DNA of 64,000 nucleotides from Apium graveolens (GCF_009905375.1 NC_133650.1:145584476-145648475), one strand, 5' to 3'; numbered from the stretch's first letter, positions 49,678 through 61,580 are shown. A program made the numbers and translations. Notes: generated by a model not told the origin, from the letters alone.

Positions 49678-51971
49678 ACCTTTCTTTAGCCACCTCTTAT
49701 TTCTGTAGGACAAAATTATCTGAGCCTTTTATGTGAGAATGAGAGAAAAGATATAGGGAAAAACCAAATTGAAGAGAGGCATGATCCTTCCTGAAAAAAG
49801 GAGAGGTAGATGAGAGTTAGGATTTAGTAATCCTTGTGAGGAAACTCTAACTATTAAAAGTTATGAGCTATGTGGTGTGAGGAGTAGTAAGACTACAAAA
49901 AAGAATATAAAGATTAAGTGTTACTTGTTATATTTTGCAGGTGCACATAGTACAAAAGAAACAGCTGCTGAACAACAGTCTATAGACCCTCGGTTAAATT
50001 TTGATGTACCAAGTGCTGATAATCTCCCTGCACGCCATAGATGGCCTATCGCAATAGTCTGATTATTAATGTTACAAACTAATGTTACATTAGTTATGCT
50101 TATCTTTGTCTACCACAACATTACATATTTGATGTTACCATAGCTTTTCTAATATGTTACTGTAGATAGAAAGTGTTACACCATGCAAAATGTGTGGAAT
50201 TATGTTACCAATAGGGTATTAACCAATAAAAAATTATCATTTAAAATTTTTAATTATTTGTGTCTTAATCAATTAACTTTGTAATATAATTAAGTAATAA
50301 TTTAAAATATAATTTTAATCAAATAATTTAATAATTTTTTTGCTTTTAATATTAAAGTAATTATATATTTTTCTAATATAATTTTCTTCTTTTAAAGAAA
50401 TATAAAACATAAATAATCCTATTATTTGATTTTTAAAATAACTAATTTGATAAAATTAATTTACTGGTTGAATTTATAAATTATAACACGTGATATAATT
50501 TTTAAATAATAAATAATTTGATTATAATTTCTAATAAATAGTTTATTTTATAAAAGGAAAATAAAAATAAAAAGACATAAAGAAGAGGTAAATTATACAG
50601 GTGGGCTAAAATTTGTGCCAAAAATTCGAAGAAGTGGCGAAATTTTCAAATAGGCTGGTTAAAATTTTGGATAACTCTCTACGCCGTTCTCTACGTTTCT
50701 CTCAGCTTTAATGGTATACTACAGTTGATTTCATTTAAGTAAGAGCTAAACTTTCACAGATTGATGGATATGGGGGCTGCTCGAACCGATTCGAGTTTCA
50801 AACAAAACTAGGTTTTTCATGTTTGAATTGGGGATTTTTGTTTTTTGATTTTTCTCCAATTAATTGTTTTTTTTCTGTTTGTTCCAGTTATAGTTTGGGT
50901 TCCAATTGAATTTCTGAGCTTGGGCTTAGCTTTCCCTTCTACATTAAGGTACTCGATCCCTCTCTTATATTTAGGTATGTGATTATATGATGCAAGTATG
51001 ACGTGATTCCTTTCCTAATATGTTTTTATGTAGTATTTATATGTCAACTAAAAGAACTAACAACATTGAATATGTCATGTTTGAGCAGATCTAGGCGAGA
51101 GAGATAATTATATTGAGATGTTTGTCGCTTGAATTAAGATTTTTTTTGTTGCTGCTGATGTACATTCTACAATAAGGTTATTCATTTAATTTTTTTAATT
51201 TTCTTTGTAGAGTAGGAATCAAATGGTTATTTCGTTACTTGGTTCTTATTTAGTTTTTTATTATGTTGTTATTGGTTTGTAGATGTGTTGATTGTGTGAA
51301 ATTGGGGGTGTGTGTTTGTTGATTGATGTTGTGTTTCGAAGAAATGGGTGTTTCAGATGGAGATTTGTGAGAGAGGTGTGTATAATTGGAGTTTTTATGT
51401 TATACATGCGGAGTTTTTTAGGAGTATTCGGAATTGATTGGAATTAATAAAATGTAATATGTTGTTCTGTAGGCTAGATTAGGGTTTATCGAAAGTGTTA
51501 GTAGCTTGCGAGTGTCTTTTTTGGGGAAAATTGGTTGATGTATTGTTTAATTTAAATTGCGGTGTTTGGTTTTTTGTTTTGTGTTAAAATATTGCGATAT
51601 GTACATAATTAAAATTTACAAACAAGTTATTTTATGTGTTCATGAATTCTGCAGTCATGTCTATTTTTTGTTGAAGTAATCACTGTTAATGAGAATATAC
51701 CAAGTAAACTAAAAGATCTATTAAGTTTCAAAGGTAATCACCGCTAGTTAATGTAATTTTTTATATTACTCCCTTCTTAACCTGGAAAGGTGTCTTCTGC
51801 TGCTAGTTGCTAGAATGATAGTGTTCGGATATATACAATTGGTGATTGGGAGCAGAGTCTCGTTAAGAGTGATGTATGGTTTCCAAATTGCGTACCCTGT
51901 TGTATGAACTAGGTTGTTTGTAAATATAAATCAAGTTTTAAATTTTAGATTGATTGTGATGATTTGTACAT
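49678..51971. other. Unassigned AT-rich sequence, no gene supported
   Basis: No retroelement motif is visible. A short exon-like frame at about 49942-50062 follows TTTTGCAG and ends in TGA; I do not recognise it. A TGTTAC cluster follows at 50070-50208, then very AT-rich DNA (50220-50580). 50640-51000 looks like a plant 5' UTR/intron, pyrimidine-rich with GT/AG-like edges. I found no SUMO first exon here, although one would be expected upstream of 51972. Confidence 0.5.
50070..50208 (+). repeat. Cluster of TGTTAC direct repeats
   Basis: Six copies lie at 50070, 50083, 50133, 50155, 50174 and 50203. They are irregularly spaced, like the subterminal binding motifs of some DNA transposons. No terminal inverted repeat was found. 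Confidence 0.5.
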
Positions 51972-52298
51972 GATGGAAATGAAGTCTTTTTCATGATCAA
52001 ACGGAGTACCCAATTGAAAAAACTTATGAATGCTTATCGTGATCGTCAATCAGTTGATATAAATTCAATTGCCTTTCTCTTTGATGGTCGTCGTATCCGA
52101 GGAGAGCAGAGTCCCGATGAGGTAGCCATTGGTTTAACTCTGTCTCTTACATGTTTACTTGGTCTCCGACTTAACTCTGTGTACACCCCCTTTTTCTACT
52201 GCTAATATACATTATGTGTTGTGTTTTCTCAGTTGGAAATGGAAGATGGATACAAAATCGATGCTATGTTACACCAGACTGGTGGAACAGCTTTATGA
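51972..52298 (+). pseudogene. SUMO (small ubiquitin-like modifier) fragment, exons 2 and 3
   Basis: Exon 2 (51972-52121, 50 codons) encodes the SUMO beta-grasp core, including [14 protein letters not shown] and [11 protein letters not shown]. Its GT donor is at 52122. An intron of 111 bases ends in TTTTCTCAG. Exon 3 (52233-52298) encodes the end of the fold and the di-Gly maturation site in HQTGG, followed by three residues and TGA. Plant SUMO proteins have this exon split. The first exon with the start Met is absent. The bases before exon 2 read CAT where an AG acceptor is expected. This is therefore a gene fragment that retains an intron, not a retrocopy. A shorter product from the in-frame Met at 51993 cannot be excluded. 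Confidence 0.88.
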
Positions 52299-52807
52299 TT
52301 ACTGATATGTTGGTTTGCCTTTAAGTTTCAAGTTAGCAGACTTCATGTTAGTTTATGGAAGGCTAGTGTCCTAAGTATTTAATTAATAGATGTTTGTTCG
52401 AATCTTGTGAACTTTAAGTAGCATGGATGTTGTTTCTGGGAAATATGTTTTTCAACGAATTCTATTGCTCTATAATGCATGTGAACCATTTAACTTTTTG
52501 TTGTTTCTTCATACATCTTTTTTAAAATTATCAATCCACTGCTCTTAAGGTTGATCCGAAACTAGCATCAATATTGCTATACTTTCTTTGATTTAAAATG
52601 TAATCAAGAAAGAGGTAGCATTTTACTGACCCATTTATCTTTCTGCTATTTTAACAAAAATAGCAGAAAAATTATTTAATCAGTTTTTTTGTCAAAAAAA
52701 TAATTTAGTTTGATTGTTAGATTTTGTAAATTTGACTAGAGAAAGAATTAGAATTTGTCTAACCAAATCAGAGGAGGTTGATATTTTAACATTTTCTCGC
52801 TTTTTAG

Positions 52808-52876
52808 ATGTTTGTTGAGGAAGTGATGGAGTTAGCTGAGTTGGATGTGCTGAGAAATACGATGACGTCTTCATAA
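52808..52876 (+). pseudogene. PDR-type ABC transporter exon fragment
   Basis: After TTTTTAG (acceptor-like) the frame reads MFVEEVMELAELDVLRN. This matches the conserved FVEEVMELVEL segment downstream of the second Walker A region in plant PDR/ABCG transporters. Similarity stops after about 17 residues and TAA follows at 52874. The following LSGLSTEQRKRL-type signature region is absent. The match is short but distinctive. It lies on the same strand as the SUMO fragment. Confidence 0.6.
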
Positions 52877-53334
52877 TTTTCAGAAAATGTAGCACAGGTT
52901 TATCAAGCTTCTATATTTGTTATTTATTTGAATTCAGCTGGTATTCCTAATACATAAAACCCCTCAAACCCATGTAAATTTAAAGTCGCACACATACAAC
53001 ATTTGGGTTATTTATACAGTGATATTAGAATACATATTATTCTTTTAATTGACGGCTCATATGTATTGCAAAAATAGGCTTGCAAGAGCAGACTTTAGAT
53101 GTGTGACTGCAAGGTATACCAATCTCTCACGGTTAATACTTTTGAGCATATTTTTAGCTAGAATATATTTTTACATGTATATGCTTGTACATTTTTATGT
53201 TTCCTAGCAGATGACTAGTGAATCTGAAACATAAAAGTAATAGATTTAATATCTCTGTTTCCTCAACTTCTAGTTTTTGAAGTTTATTTAGTTAATATAT
53301 TGATGTATTTTGATTTTTTTTCCTTTAGTTACAG

Positions 53335-53592
53335 GCCGTGTAAATTGAGATTCAAGTGTGCCTATGCAGGAGTAAGGGTAATAGAGGATTTTAACACCAC
53401 TACTATAGATTTTTCGGCTTATATTAGGACTGAGCGAGTAATCACTAATAACTGCTGTTAACTAATAAAAACACATAGGTCACTAATGTACTTTCCTGTA
53501 GTAGTTTGTTGTGCTAGAGGTTGTGGTTTTGTTGGTTCAATTATATGCAAGGCTGCAGTGGCTGAAGGTATCGAGGTTATAGGCTTGAGCAG
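53335..53592 (+). pseudogene. NAD(P)-binding Rossmann (atypical SDR-like) gene fragment, two exon pieces
   Basis: The first piece (53335-53437) follows an ACAG acceptor and ends in Thr-Glu-Arg before GTAATC. The second piece (about 53504-53592) contains GFVGSIICKAAVAEGIEVIGLSR before GTACCG. The latter is the dinucleotide-binding start (normally GGNGFVGS) of the plant chloroplast-type SDR family exemplified by At1g32220. The glycine motif is damaged (two extra codons, Gly to Arg/Cys) and splice phases no longer agree. Family assignment is from memory of that motif. Nothing downstream of the first Rossmann beta-alpha-beta unit is present. Confidence 0.55.
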
Positions 53593-53858
53593 GTACCGAT
53601 ATATATAAGGTTGCACGTACATTTGTTCATTTTACATGGTTACTTCATCCCCACATGGTCAATACATTGAACATTAGTGTATATTTCAACCGAGGTATTG
53701 CAGCTACAAAAGATCATCCATTTCAACAGGTTAGTTTTTATTTGGAAGGGTTAAATGATTTTAAGTTCTGCATGTATTAGTAATTAAAAATATCTGAACG
53801 TCCATCACAACCAAAACCAATTTGAAGAACTAATGTAGAATAACTTGTAAGTTATTAG
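53593..53858. other. Unassigned spacer before element B
   Basis: AT-rich sequence in which I see no gene. An exon-like 26-base piece between TATTGCAG and GTTAG near 53700-53730 may belong to the Rossmann fragment. Confidence 0.4.
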
Positions 53859-54469
53859 TGTTAGATATATTTGATAATGTCATGGCTAATATGATTTATG
53901 TTTAGATTTCAGATCTTACTTAACAGGACAAGTCAGTACTTAACCATTAATCAGTACTTATACTGGAAGTCAGGACTTAAAGATATCAGTACTTATATTA
54001 TCAGGAGATAATCATCAGAAGTTAGATATCAGAACTTAAGTGCTGAAGGATGTTCAGATAAGGACAGTAGCTGATTAAAGGAAAGAAGATCGAGATAAAC
54101 ATAAGAAGAGATATGCATGAAGAAGGAGTTCCGTGAAGAATGGAATACTTGGAAGAAAAGATATCTGATTGATATATTTTAGGAAGCAGAATTATATTCC
54201 ATATCAATTAGCGATTATCTTGTAACTGTGTAGTATATAAACACAGACATAGGGTTTACACTATAAGTGTTATCATATTCAAGAAGATTATTCATTGTAA
54301 CCCTAGCAGCTCTCGTGATATTTGTTCATCACTGAGAGGTAACAGTTCCATACTGTAACAGAGTTTATTGTTTCAATAAAGTTTGTTTTCTGTTACTTAA
54401 GATATTAAAATTCGATTTGATTGTATTGTACACTGTATTCACCCCCTCTACAGTGTGTGTGACCTAACA
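53859..54469 (+). repeat. 5' LTR of copia B
   Basis: It is 611 bp, from TGTTAGATAT to GACCTAACA, followed by a PBS. It contains several TCAG(A/T)ACTTA units (for example 54027-54039), the family motif in inverted form. A TATA box is at 54234. Confidence 0.9.
54234..54241 (+). promoter_or_regulatory. LTR promoter TATA box, family B
   Basis: TATATAAA is followed by a plausible transcript start in ACACAGACAT, about 230 bases before the LTR end. Confidence 0.65.
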
Positions 54470-54471
54470 AG

Positions 54472-54483
54472 TGGTATCAGAGC
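54472..54483 (+). other. Primer binding site of copia B
   Basis: TGGTATCAGAGC lies two bases after the LTR. It is complementary to initiator tRNA-Met. Confidence 0.92.
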
Positions 54484-54525
54484 TAATCTGTTAAAACACA
54501 TACAGTTAAAGATCCAAACACAATC

Positions 54526-56862
54526 ATGTCTGACACAGAAACTCCAACTAAGCCTACAAAAACTGAAGAACCTCCAAAGACACAAATCCAAAGTCGGTAT
54601 GAGACTATCAGAGTTCCCATACTGAGACCATCTGAATATCCCATATGGAAGGTAGGGATGACCATGTTCCTCGAAGCAACAGATCCAGAATACCTTGATA
54701 GAATCAAGGAAGGGCCTCACAAACCAACCAAGCTCGCTGTTGCAGTTGCAGGTGAAGCAGCAAAGACTGTACCAAAGGAGAAGAGTGATTATACTGCTGA
54801 AGATATAACATCAATTGCTAAGGATGCTAAGGTACGACACTTACTGCATAGTGCCATTGATAATGTAATGTCAAACAGGGTAATTAACTGCAAGACTGCT
54901 AAGGAGATATGGGATGCTCAGGAAACAAGATGTCAGGGAACTGACACAATTAAGAAGAACAGGAAGACAATACTCACTCAAGAGTTTGAACATTTTGACT
55001 AAAAGACTAATGAGTCATTGAATGATTTATATGATAGATTTGTCAAACTTTTGAATGATTTGTCATTGGTTGATAAATAGTATGATCTTGAAGATTCAAA
55101 CCTTAAATTCCTGTTAGCTCTTCCTGAATGCTGGGATTTGAAGGCAACGACAATAAGAGACAACTACAATCTTGATGAAACAACTCTTGATGAAATCTAT
55201 GGAATGCTCAAGACTCATGAACTTGAGATGGAACAAAGAAGCAAGAGGAAAGGAGGAAAGTCAAGGACAATTGCTCTTAAGGCTGAAGAAGAATCCCCCA
55301 AAGCAGCTTCCTCAAGGAAAGACAAGGGTAAAGCTCTTTTCATAAAGTCTGAAACTGAGTCATCAAGTTCTGAAAGTGATGATGACTCAGATTCTGAAAG
55401 CTTGCCTGAGACTGATGCTGATGAGGAGATGATGAAGCTGTGTGCTCTTATGGTGAAAGGAATCACAAAGATTGCATACAGGAAGTTCAGGAAGGGAAAG
55501 AAGTTTTCCAGGAAAGGCATAAGTTCTGATAAGAAGAATTTCAAAAGATCTGAAGGCAGAGGAGGAAAGTCTGACAGAGGAGATTATACCAATGTTAAAT
55601 GCTATAACTGTGGTGAGAAAGGCCACATATCTCCTGATTGCAAGAAGGTAAAGGGTGACAAAGGCAAGGCTCTTGTCACAAAGCAGAAAAGCTGGACAGA
55701 CACCTCAGACTCTGAAAGTGAGGAGAACTATGCATTGATGGCAAATGCTAATAAAGAAAGTGTTGAGAGCAGTTCTGAAGCTGCTGAAACAAAGGTACCT
55801 CAGACTACTTATGTTTTTCATACTGATGATATTAATGAGTTGAGAAAATATCTTAAAACCATGTTTGTTAGTTATAGAGATCAAAATTTAACATGTGAAA
55901 GATTAACTTCTGAAAATCTTGCTTTTAAGAAAAGAAATGATTTCTTAGAAAAAGAGTTAGTCATGTTCCATCAAACTCAGAAGGATAGAGATGATGCTTT
56001 TTATGTTAGGGATGAAGTGCTAAAAATGAATGAATCTCTAAAAACTGAGTTAGAAAAGGAAAGAGAGATTATCAGGACTTGGACTAACTCTGGCAAAACA
56101 ACTCAAAATTTGCTAAGTAGTGGAAGCTGGAAAGAGGGCTTAGGTTATGGAGAGGTTAAGAATGATAAAGGAACTGAAGATATTAAGCCTGTTGTTAAGC
56201 AAAAGCCAAAGTTAAAACCTATTAAGTTTGTAACTGTAAAGTCTGAAAATGAGAAATCAGAAGTTAAAGAGGAATTAACTTCTGACAAACTATAACAGGA
56301 AAAGACAGCTGAAGTAAACATAGGCTTAATGACAAAGAAGCGGCTTAAGCATAAGCTGAAAGATGTTAAGAATGCAAACAAGGTAAAATCACCTGGGAAA
56401 AATAGGAATGGAAAGGAAGGTGTGAATAAAAGCAATGATTATAAACCTGTTCCTGATGCTCCTAGGAAAACATGTCATAATTGTGGAAGTTCTAACCATC
56501 TGGCTTCTTTTTGCAGGAAGAATAAGAATATTAACTCCTTACCTTCAAAATCAGGAGTCAAGAGTCAGTCTGTTAGATACAAACCACAAAATACTTGTTT
56601 TCATTGTGGTAGTTTATGACATTCCATTTATACTTGTAAGGAATATCATAGTTTGTACTATGATTATTATCAAATAAAACCTTCTTTGAAGAAAGTTTCC
56701 ATTGTTCCTTCTAGTGTAAATTCTGATTCAAAGTCTGATAGTGTAAGTTCTGATAAGAAAAATGTTAACATAAACTCTGATGCTAAATCCGCTGCAAATG
56801 TTAACAAACTTAATAAGACCAAAGGATCCAAGCAAATCTGGGTCCTTAAAACTAATAATTAG
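54526..56862 (+). pseudogene. gag: gag of copia B, with premature stops
   Basis: The ATG at 54526 lies 42 bases after the PBS. The N-terminal copia gag core (YPIWKVGMTMFLE, CKTAKEIWDA) is followed by an acidic Ser/Asp/Glu-rich segment (about 55350-55430) and a basic stretch. Three zinc-knuckle regions are CYNCGEKGHISPDC near 55600, CHNCGSSNHLASFC near 56475 and a third near 56600 broken by TGA. A long coiled coil spans about 55830-56090. All parts are in one frame. Stops are TAA 55000, TAG 55078, TAA 56293, TGA 56617 and the terminal TAG 56860-56862. This size and multi-knuckle layout are typical of Sirevirus gag. Confidence 0.9.
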
Positions 56863-56874
56863 TGGTCTTTGTGA

Positions 56875-59800
56875 TTGCAGGGAAACAGGAAAAATATTCT
56901 AGTTCTGGACAGTGGATGTTCAGGACATATGACTGGAAATAAGGCCCTGCTATCAGACTCTGTGGAGAAGGCTGGCCCAAGTGTTTCTTATGGAGATGGC
57001 AACATTGGAAAAACATTGGGATATGGCAATATCAATCTTGGGAATGTCATAATTAAAGAAGTAGCTCTGGTCTCAGGACTTAAACACAATCTGCTGAGTA
57101 TAAGTCAAATCTGTGACAGAGGTTATCATGTTGATTTCTTTGAAGAACACTGTGAAATTGTGAGTAAATCTAAAGGCAAAGTTGTTCTGAAAGGATACAG
57201 GCGTGGTAACATTTATGAAGCTAAGCTTTCAACAAGTACTGATGGTTCTGCAATTTGTCTGATGAGTAGAGCATCAATTGAAGAAAGCTGGAATTGGCAC
57301 AAGAAACTCTCTCATTTAAATTTCAACAATATAAATGAACTGGTCAAGAAAGATCTTGTGAGAGGACTGCCAAAATCAGTATTTGCTCCTTATGGCCTTT
57401 GTGATTCCTGTCAGAAAGCCAAACAAAGAAAATCTTCATTTAAGAGCAAGACTGAATCATCAATTCTTGAGCATTATCATCTACTACATGTTGATCTATT
57501 TGGTCCAGTGAATGTCATGTCTATTGCAAAGAAGAAATATGTGTTGGTCATAGTGGATGAGTTCACCACATACACATGGGTGTATTTCTTGCACACAAAA
57601 AGTCAAACTACATCAATCTTGATTGATCATATCAAACATCTGGATAAATTGGTCAAACATTCTGTGAAAATCTTAAGGAGTGATAATGGCACTGAGTTCA
57701 AGAATTTGATAATGGAAGAGTTCTGCAAAAACTATGGAATAAAGCAGGAATTTTCTGCTTCTGGAACTCCACAGCAAAATGGAGTTGTTGAAAGGAAGAA
57801 TAGAATTCTCATTGAAGCTGCACGTACAATGCTTGAAGAAGCAAAGCTTCCAACCTATTTCTGGGCTGAAGCTGTGCAGACTACTTGTTTTACTCAAAAT
57901 GCAACACTCATTAACAAGCATGGAAAAACACCATATGTGATGGTGAAGAAAAAGAAGCCAAATCTGAAGTACTTTCATGTATTTGGATGCAAGTGTTTTG
58001 TTCTCAAGACTCATCCTGAACAGCTATCCAAGTTTGATCTAAAAGCTGATGAAGGAATCTTTGTTGGATATCCACTTTCCACAAAAGCCTTCAGAGTCTA
58101 TAATTTGAGAACAAAAGTGGTCATAAAATCTATCAATGTCTCTTTTGATGACAAGAAGATTACTGGTCTTGAAGATTTCATTGACCATGATCAGCTGAGA
58201 TTTGAAAATGAAGACTCAAATTCTGATACTGAAAATCCTGACAGTCTAAGTCCTGATACTGTAAACTCTGATGGATTAAACTCTGATGTTATTGAAACTG
58301 TGGTGACTACGTCAAAGGAAGATGCACCTATGCAGGGGGAGCATACTCAAGATCTTACCACATCTCAAGAAACATAAGAACATACATCTGGCTCTTCAAG
58401 TTCTGATTCGTCAAGTTCTGATAAGCCAAGTTCTGCTAGTGCTGAAAATCTAAATTCTGAAGAATCCAACTCAGAGAGCATAGTTTCAGGGGGAGCATCA
58501 GAAAATGAAATTGAAGACAACATGGATCATGGGGGAGCATCCAGTTCTAGAGAAAACCTTCCATCTGCAAGGAAGTGGAAAAAATCACATACACCTGATT
58601 TGATAATTGGAAATCCTGATGCAGGTGTCAGAACTAGAACAGGTACTTCAAATGAATGTCTTTACAATTCTTTTCTCTCTCAGATGAGCCAAAAAAAGTG
58701 GAAGAAGCTCTTCAAGATGCTGATTGGGTACAAGCAATACAGGAAGAGTTGAATGAATTTGAAAGAAATACAGTCTGGACCCTAGTGCCAAGACCAAAGA
58801 ATAGATCTGTTGTTGGTACAAAGTGGGTATTCAGAAACAAAACTAACAGTGATGGCATAATTACAAGGAATAAGGCAAGGCTGGTTGCAAAAGGATATTC
58901 TCAACAAGAGGGAATTGATTATGATGAAACATTTGCACCAGTTGCTAGGTTAGAAGCCATAAGGATATTTTTGGCTTATGCTGCTCACAAAAAGTTTACT
59001 GTCTTTCAAATGGATGTGAAAAGTGCTTTTCTCAATGGAGAATTGGAGGAGGAAGTATATGTTGAACAACCTCCAGGATTTGTAGATTCCAAACATCCAG
59101 ATTATGTCTACAGGCTTGATAAAGCACTTTATGGACTTAAACAAGCTCCTAGAGCATGGTATGAGACTTTAGCTCAGTTTCTTCTGGAAAGTGGATTCAA
59201 CAGAGGAACAATAGACAAAACACTGTTCTACCTCAACCATGGAAAGGACTTACTTCTGGTCCAGATTTATGTTGATGATATCATTTTTGGGTCTACAAAT
59301 GAAAGACTTTGCAAGAAGTTTGCCAAACTGATGCAGTCCAGATATCAGATGACTATGATGGGGGAACTTAGCTATTTTCTGGGCCTTCAAGTCAAGCAGA
59401 ATGAAGAAGGCACTTTTATTTGTCAAACTAAGTACACCAGAAACTTGCTGAAGAAATTTGGAATGCAAGATTGTTCAAGTGCATCCACTCCCATGGCTAC
59501 TGCAACAAAACTGGATAAGGATACTGGTAAATCAGTAGATATTACTGATTACATACGTATGATTGGCTCTCTACTCTATCTAACTGCTAGTAGACCTGAT
59601 ATCATGTATGCTACCTATCTTTGTGCAAGATTTTAAGCAGATCCAAGAGAACCTCACTTAACAGCTGTGAAAAGAATTTTTAAGTATCTTAAAGGAACAG
59701 CTGATCTGGGATTGTGGTATCCTAGAGAATCAGATTTTAAACTAATAGGTTACTCAGATGCAGATTTTGCAGGTTGCAAAATTGACAGGAAAAGCACAAG

Positions 59801-60224
59801 TGGAAGCTGCCAATTCCTTGGAGGCAGATTGGTTTCTTGGTTCAGCAAGAAACAAAAGTCAATTTCCACATCAACTGCAGAAGCAGAGTATATTGCTGCA
59901 GGAAGCTGTTGTGCACAGATTCTTTGGATGAAGAATCAGTTACTGGATTATGGGTTAACATATTTCAAAATCCCTATTTACTGTGATAATCAAAGTGCTA
60001 TTGCTATGACAGGTAATCCAGTTCAATACTCTATGACAAAGTACATCAGCATCAGGTACCACTTCATAAGGGAACATGTGGATGAAGGTACAGTGGAATT
60101 GCACTTTGTTCCAACAGATCAACAACTAGTAGATATCTTCACAGAACCACTGTGTGAAGCCACTTTTACAAGATTGGTAAATGAACTTGGAATGGTTTCA
60201 GGTTATTTTTCTAAATCTACCTAG
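56875..60224 (+). pseudogene. pol: pol of copia B (protease-integrase-RT-RNase H), lightly broken
   Basis: Pol is in the same frame as gag, separated by TAG and TGA. The protease DSG motif is in LDSGCSGHMTG near 56905. The integrase finger is WHKKLSH...CDSCQ near 57297-57415. The integrase core has its Asp in HVDLFGP, Asp in RSDNGTEF near 57680 and Glu in QNGVVERKN near 57778. A Ser/Asp linker with three GGGGGAG runs lies at 58200-58540. RT has its YVDD near 59270. RNase H has SDADFAGC near 59753, STSTAEAEYIAAG near 59870 and the terminal block to TAG at 60222. Breaks are TAA 58375-58377, a frame change near 58685 and TAA 59634-59636. All visible catalytic residues are present. Confidence 0.94.
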
Positions 60225-61573
60225 TTTTGTTCTGATGCATCAGACTTTATGATCAGTATTTACAGAATGTAATCTCTTTGTTTATTCTGTGATTAATTGA
60301 AATATGCGTTTAAGTACTGATTGTTGTCTGATATATGTTTCTAAACTCTGATACGTGATATGTATGTTTAAGTAAATATTCAATCCTATGAGGATAACTG
60401 TTCTAGATACTGACCTAGTAGTCTTCAATAAACAAATGATCCCATGTAACAAGTAATTATTTCTGTGGAAATTTTATGACACGAGCAAATTCTGATAATT
60501 GAGCTTAGTTGAGTTTACTTTGTTTATCTTATTACTAAGTCACAAATTAGAATAATGCTACTCATCTGTTAAGTTCTGATACTAGTAAAACTGCTGAATG
60601 TACTAAGTGCTGATAAACCTAACTTATCAAAAGGAAAACCAAAAGGATCAAAGAATAAAATCAGGTACTCCTTTGAGATCTAGAGTAAAAATGTGGAAGG
60701 GACGACCCAAGTGCATTACTGGTATTAAGTAAATATGCATTAGAAAAGCAAAATATTTTCTTGGTGACTTTTCACACTCTATGATTACTAGAGAAATACT
60801 CTGATAATAGCATAAATTCTGATAAGCAGTTGTGACTCACTTACACTGAGAAGCCACTGTAAAATAGAATTTAAAAAGATGCATAAAATTAGCACAAAAC
60901 AGTTGAGGTGGACTCAAGCATGAACTCATTCATCAGTAGGTTTCAGGATAATGACAGCTCTTTAGCAAAATTTTAGTTATGCCTTATTTCTAAGATGTAC
61001 AGAAGTGAATCAGACTTTACTCTTTGTCTGCTATTTAGCTTGATGCACACACTAATCACTCCATCTGAATGATGAAAATTACTGTGGTGGTCTATGTTGT
61101 TTTAGATAAACAGTCATTGTGTCACCTTGCACTAATTCTGAGGACAAGTTCTGGTTGCATATTCTGAAGATTAAGTTCTGAAGAGTATAACTCAGAACTT
61201 GTATGAGGATTTACTCAGATAAGCATTCATTTTTTGAGTTAAGAAATTATGTTCTGATGACTGTTAAGTTCTGATATAAGTCTAAGTTCTGATATTACAG
61301 TCTAAATTCTTTACTTAACTTATCTGTGGATAAAATTTGATAACAGTCTCGGTTCAAACTAGAATATGTTGAAGTGGAAGATTAATAGTCACTATGGTTA
61401 GGGTTAAGGTATTCGTACTTGAACAGACTACTTTTACTTGTTTCTTGTGCGCATTAAACCATGTTTTCTCTTTCCAATGAATGTTATTCTTTTTCCAAGT
61501 CTAGGGAGACGAAGTAGAATTAATTCTACCTATCAGCATTAAATTCCTTTACGTCTCCTGGCATTCACTTGCC
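60225..61573. other. Non-coding spacer after pol of copia B, rich in the family motif
   Basis: No credible ORF. Copies of TTAAGTTCTGATA occur at 60569-60581 and 61264-61276, with TAAGTTCTGATA at 61283-61294. Partial copies include ones near 60800-60830 and 61140-61260. Confidence 0.75.
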
Positions 61574-61580
61574 TATATAA
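61574..61580 (+). promoter_or_regulatory. TATA box ahead of small ORF in copia B
   Basis: TATATAA lies 78 bases before the ATG at 61658, followed by a C/T-rich leader. This is a plant-like core promoter arrangement. Confidence 0.55.

Noticed and set aside
51993..52205. Independent 70-residue gene at 51993-52205
   Set aside because: It is SUMO exon 2 read through its splice donor into the intron; the natural continuation is exon 3 at 52233.
49678..53858. Helitron or Pack-type element with defined ends
   Set aside because: I could not find a 3' hairpin with CTRR, a TC start, terminal inverted repeats or a target duplication at either edge, so only the gene-fragment content is reported.
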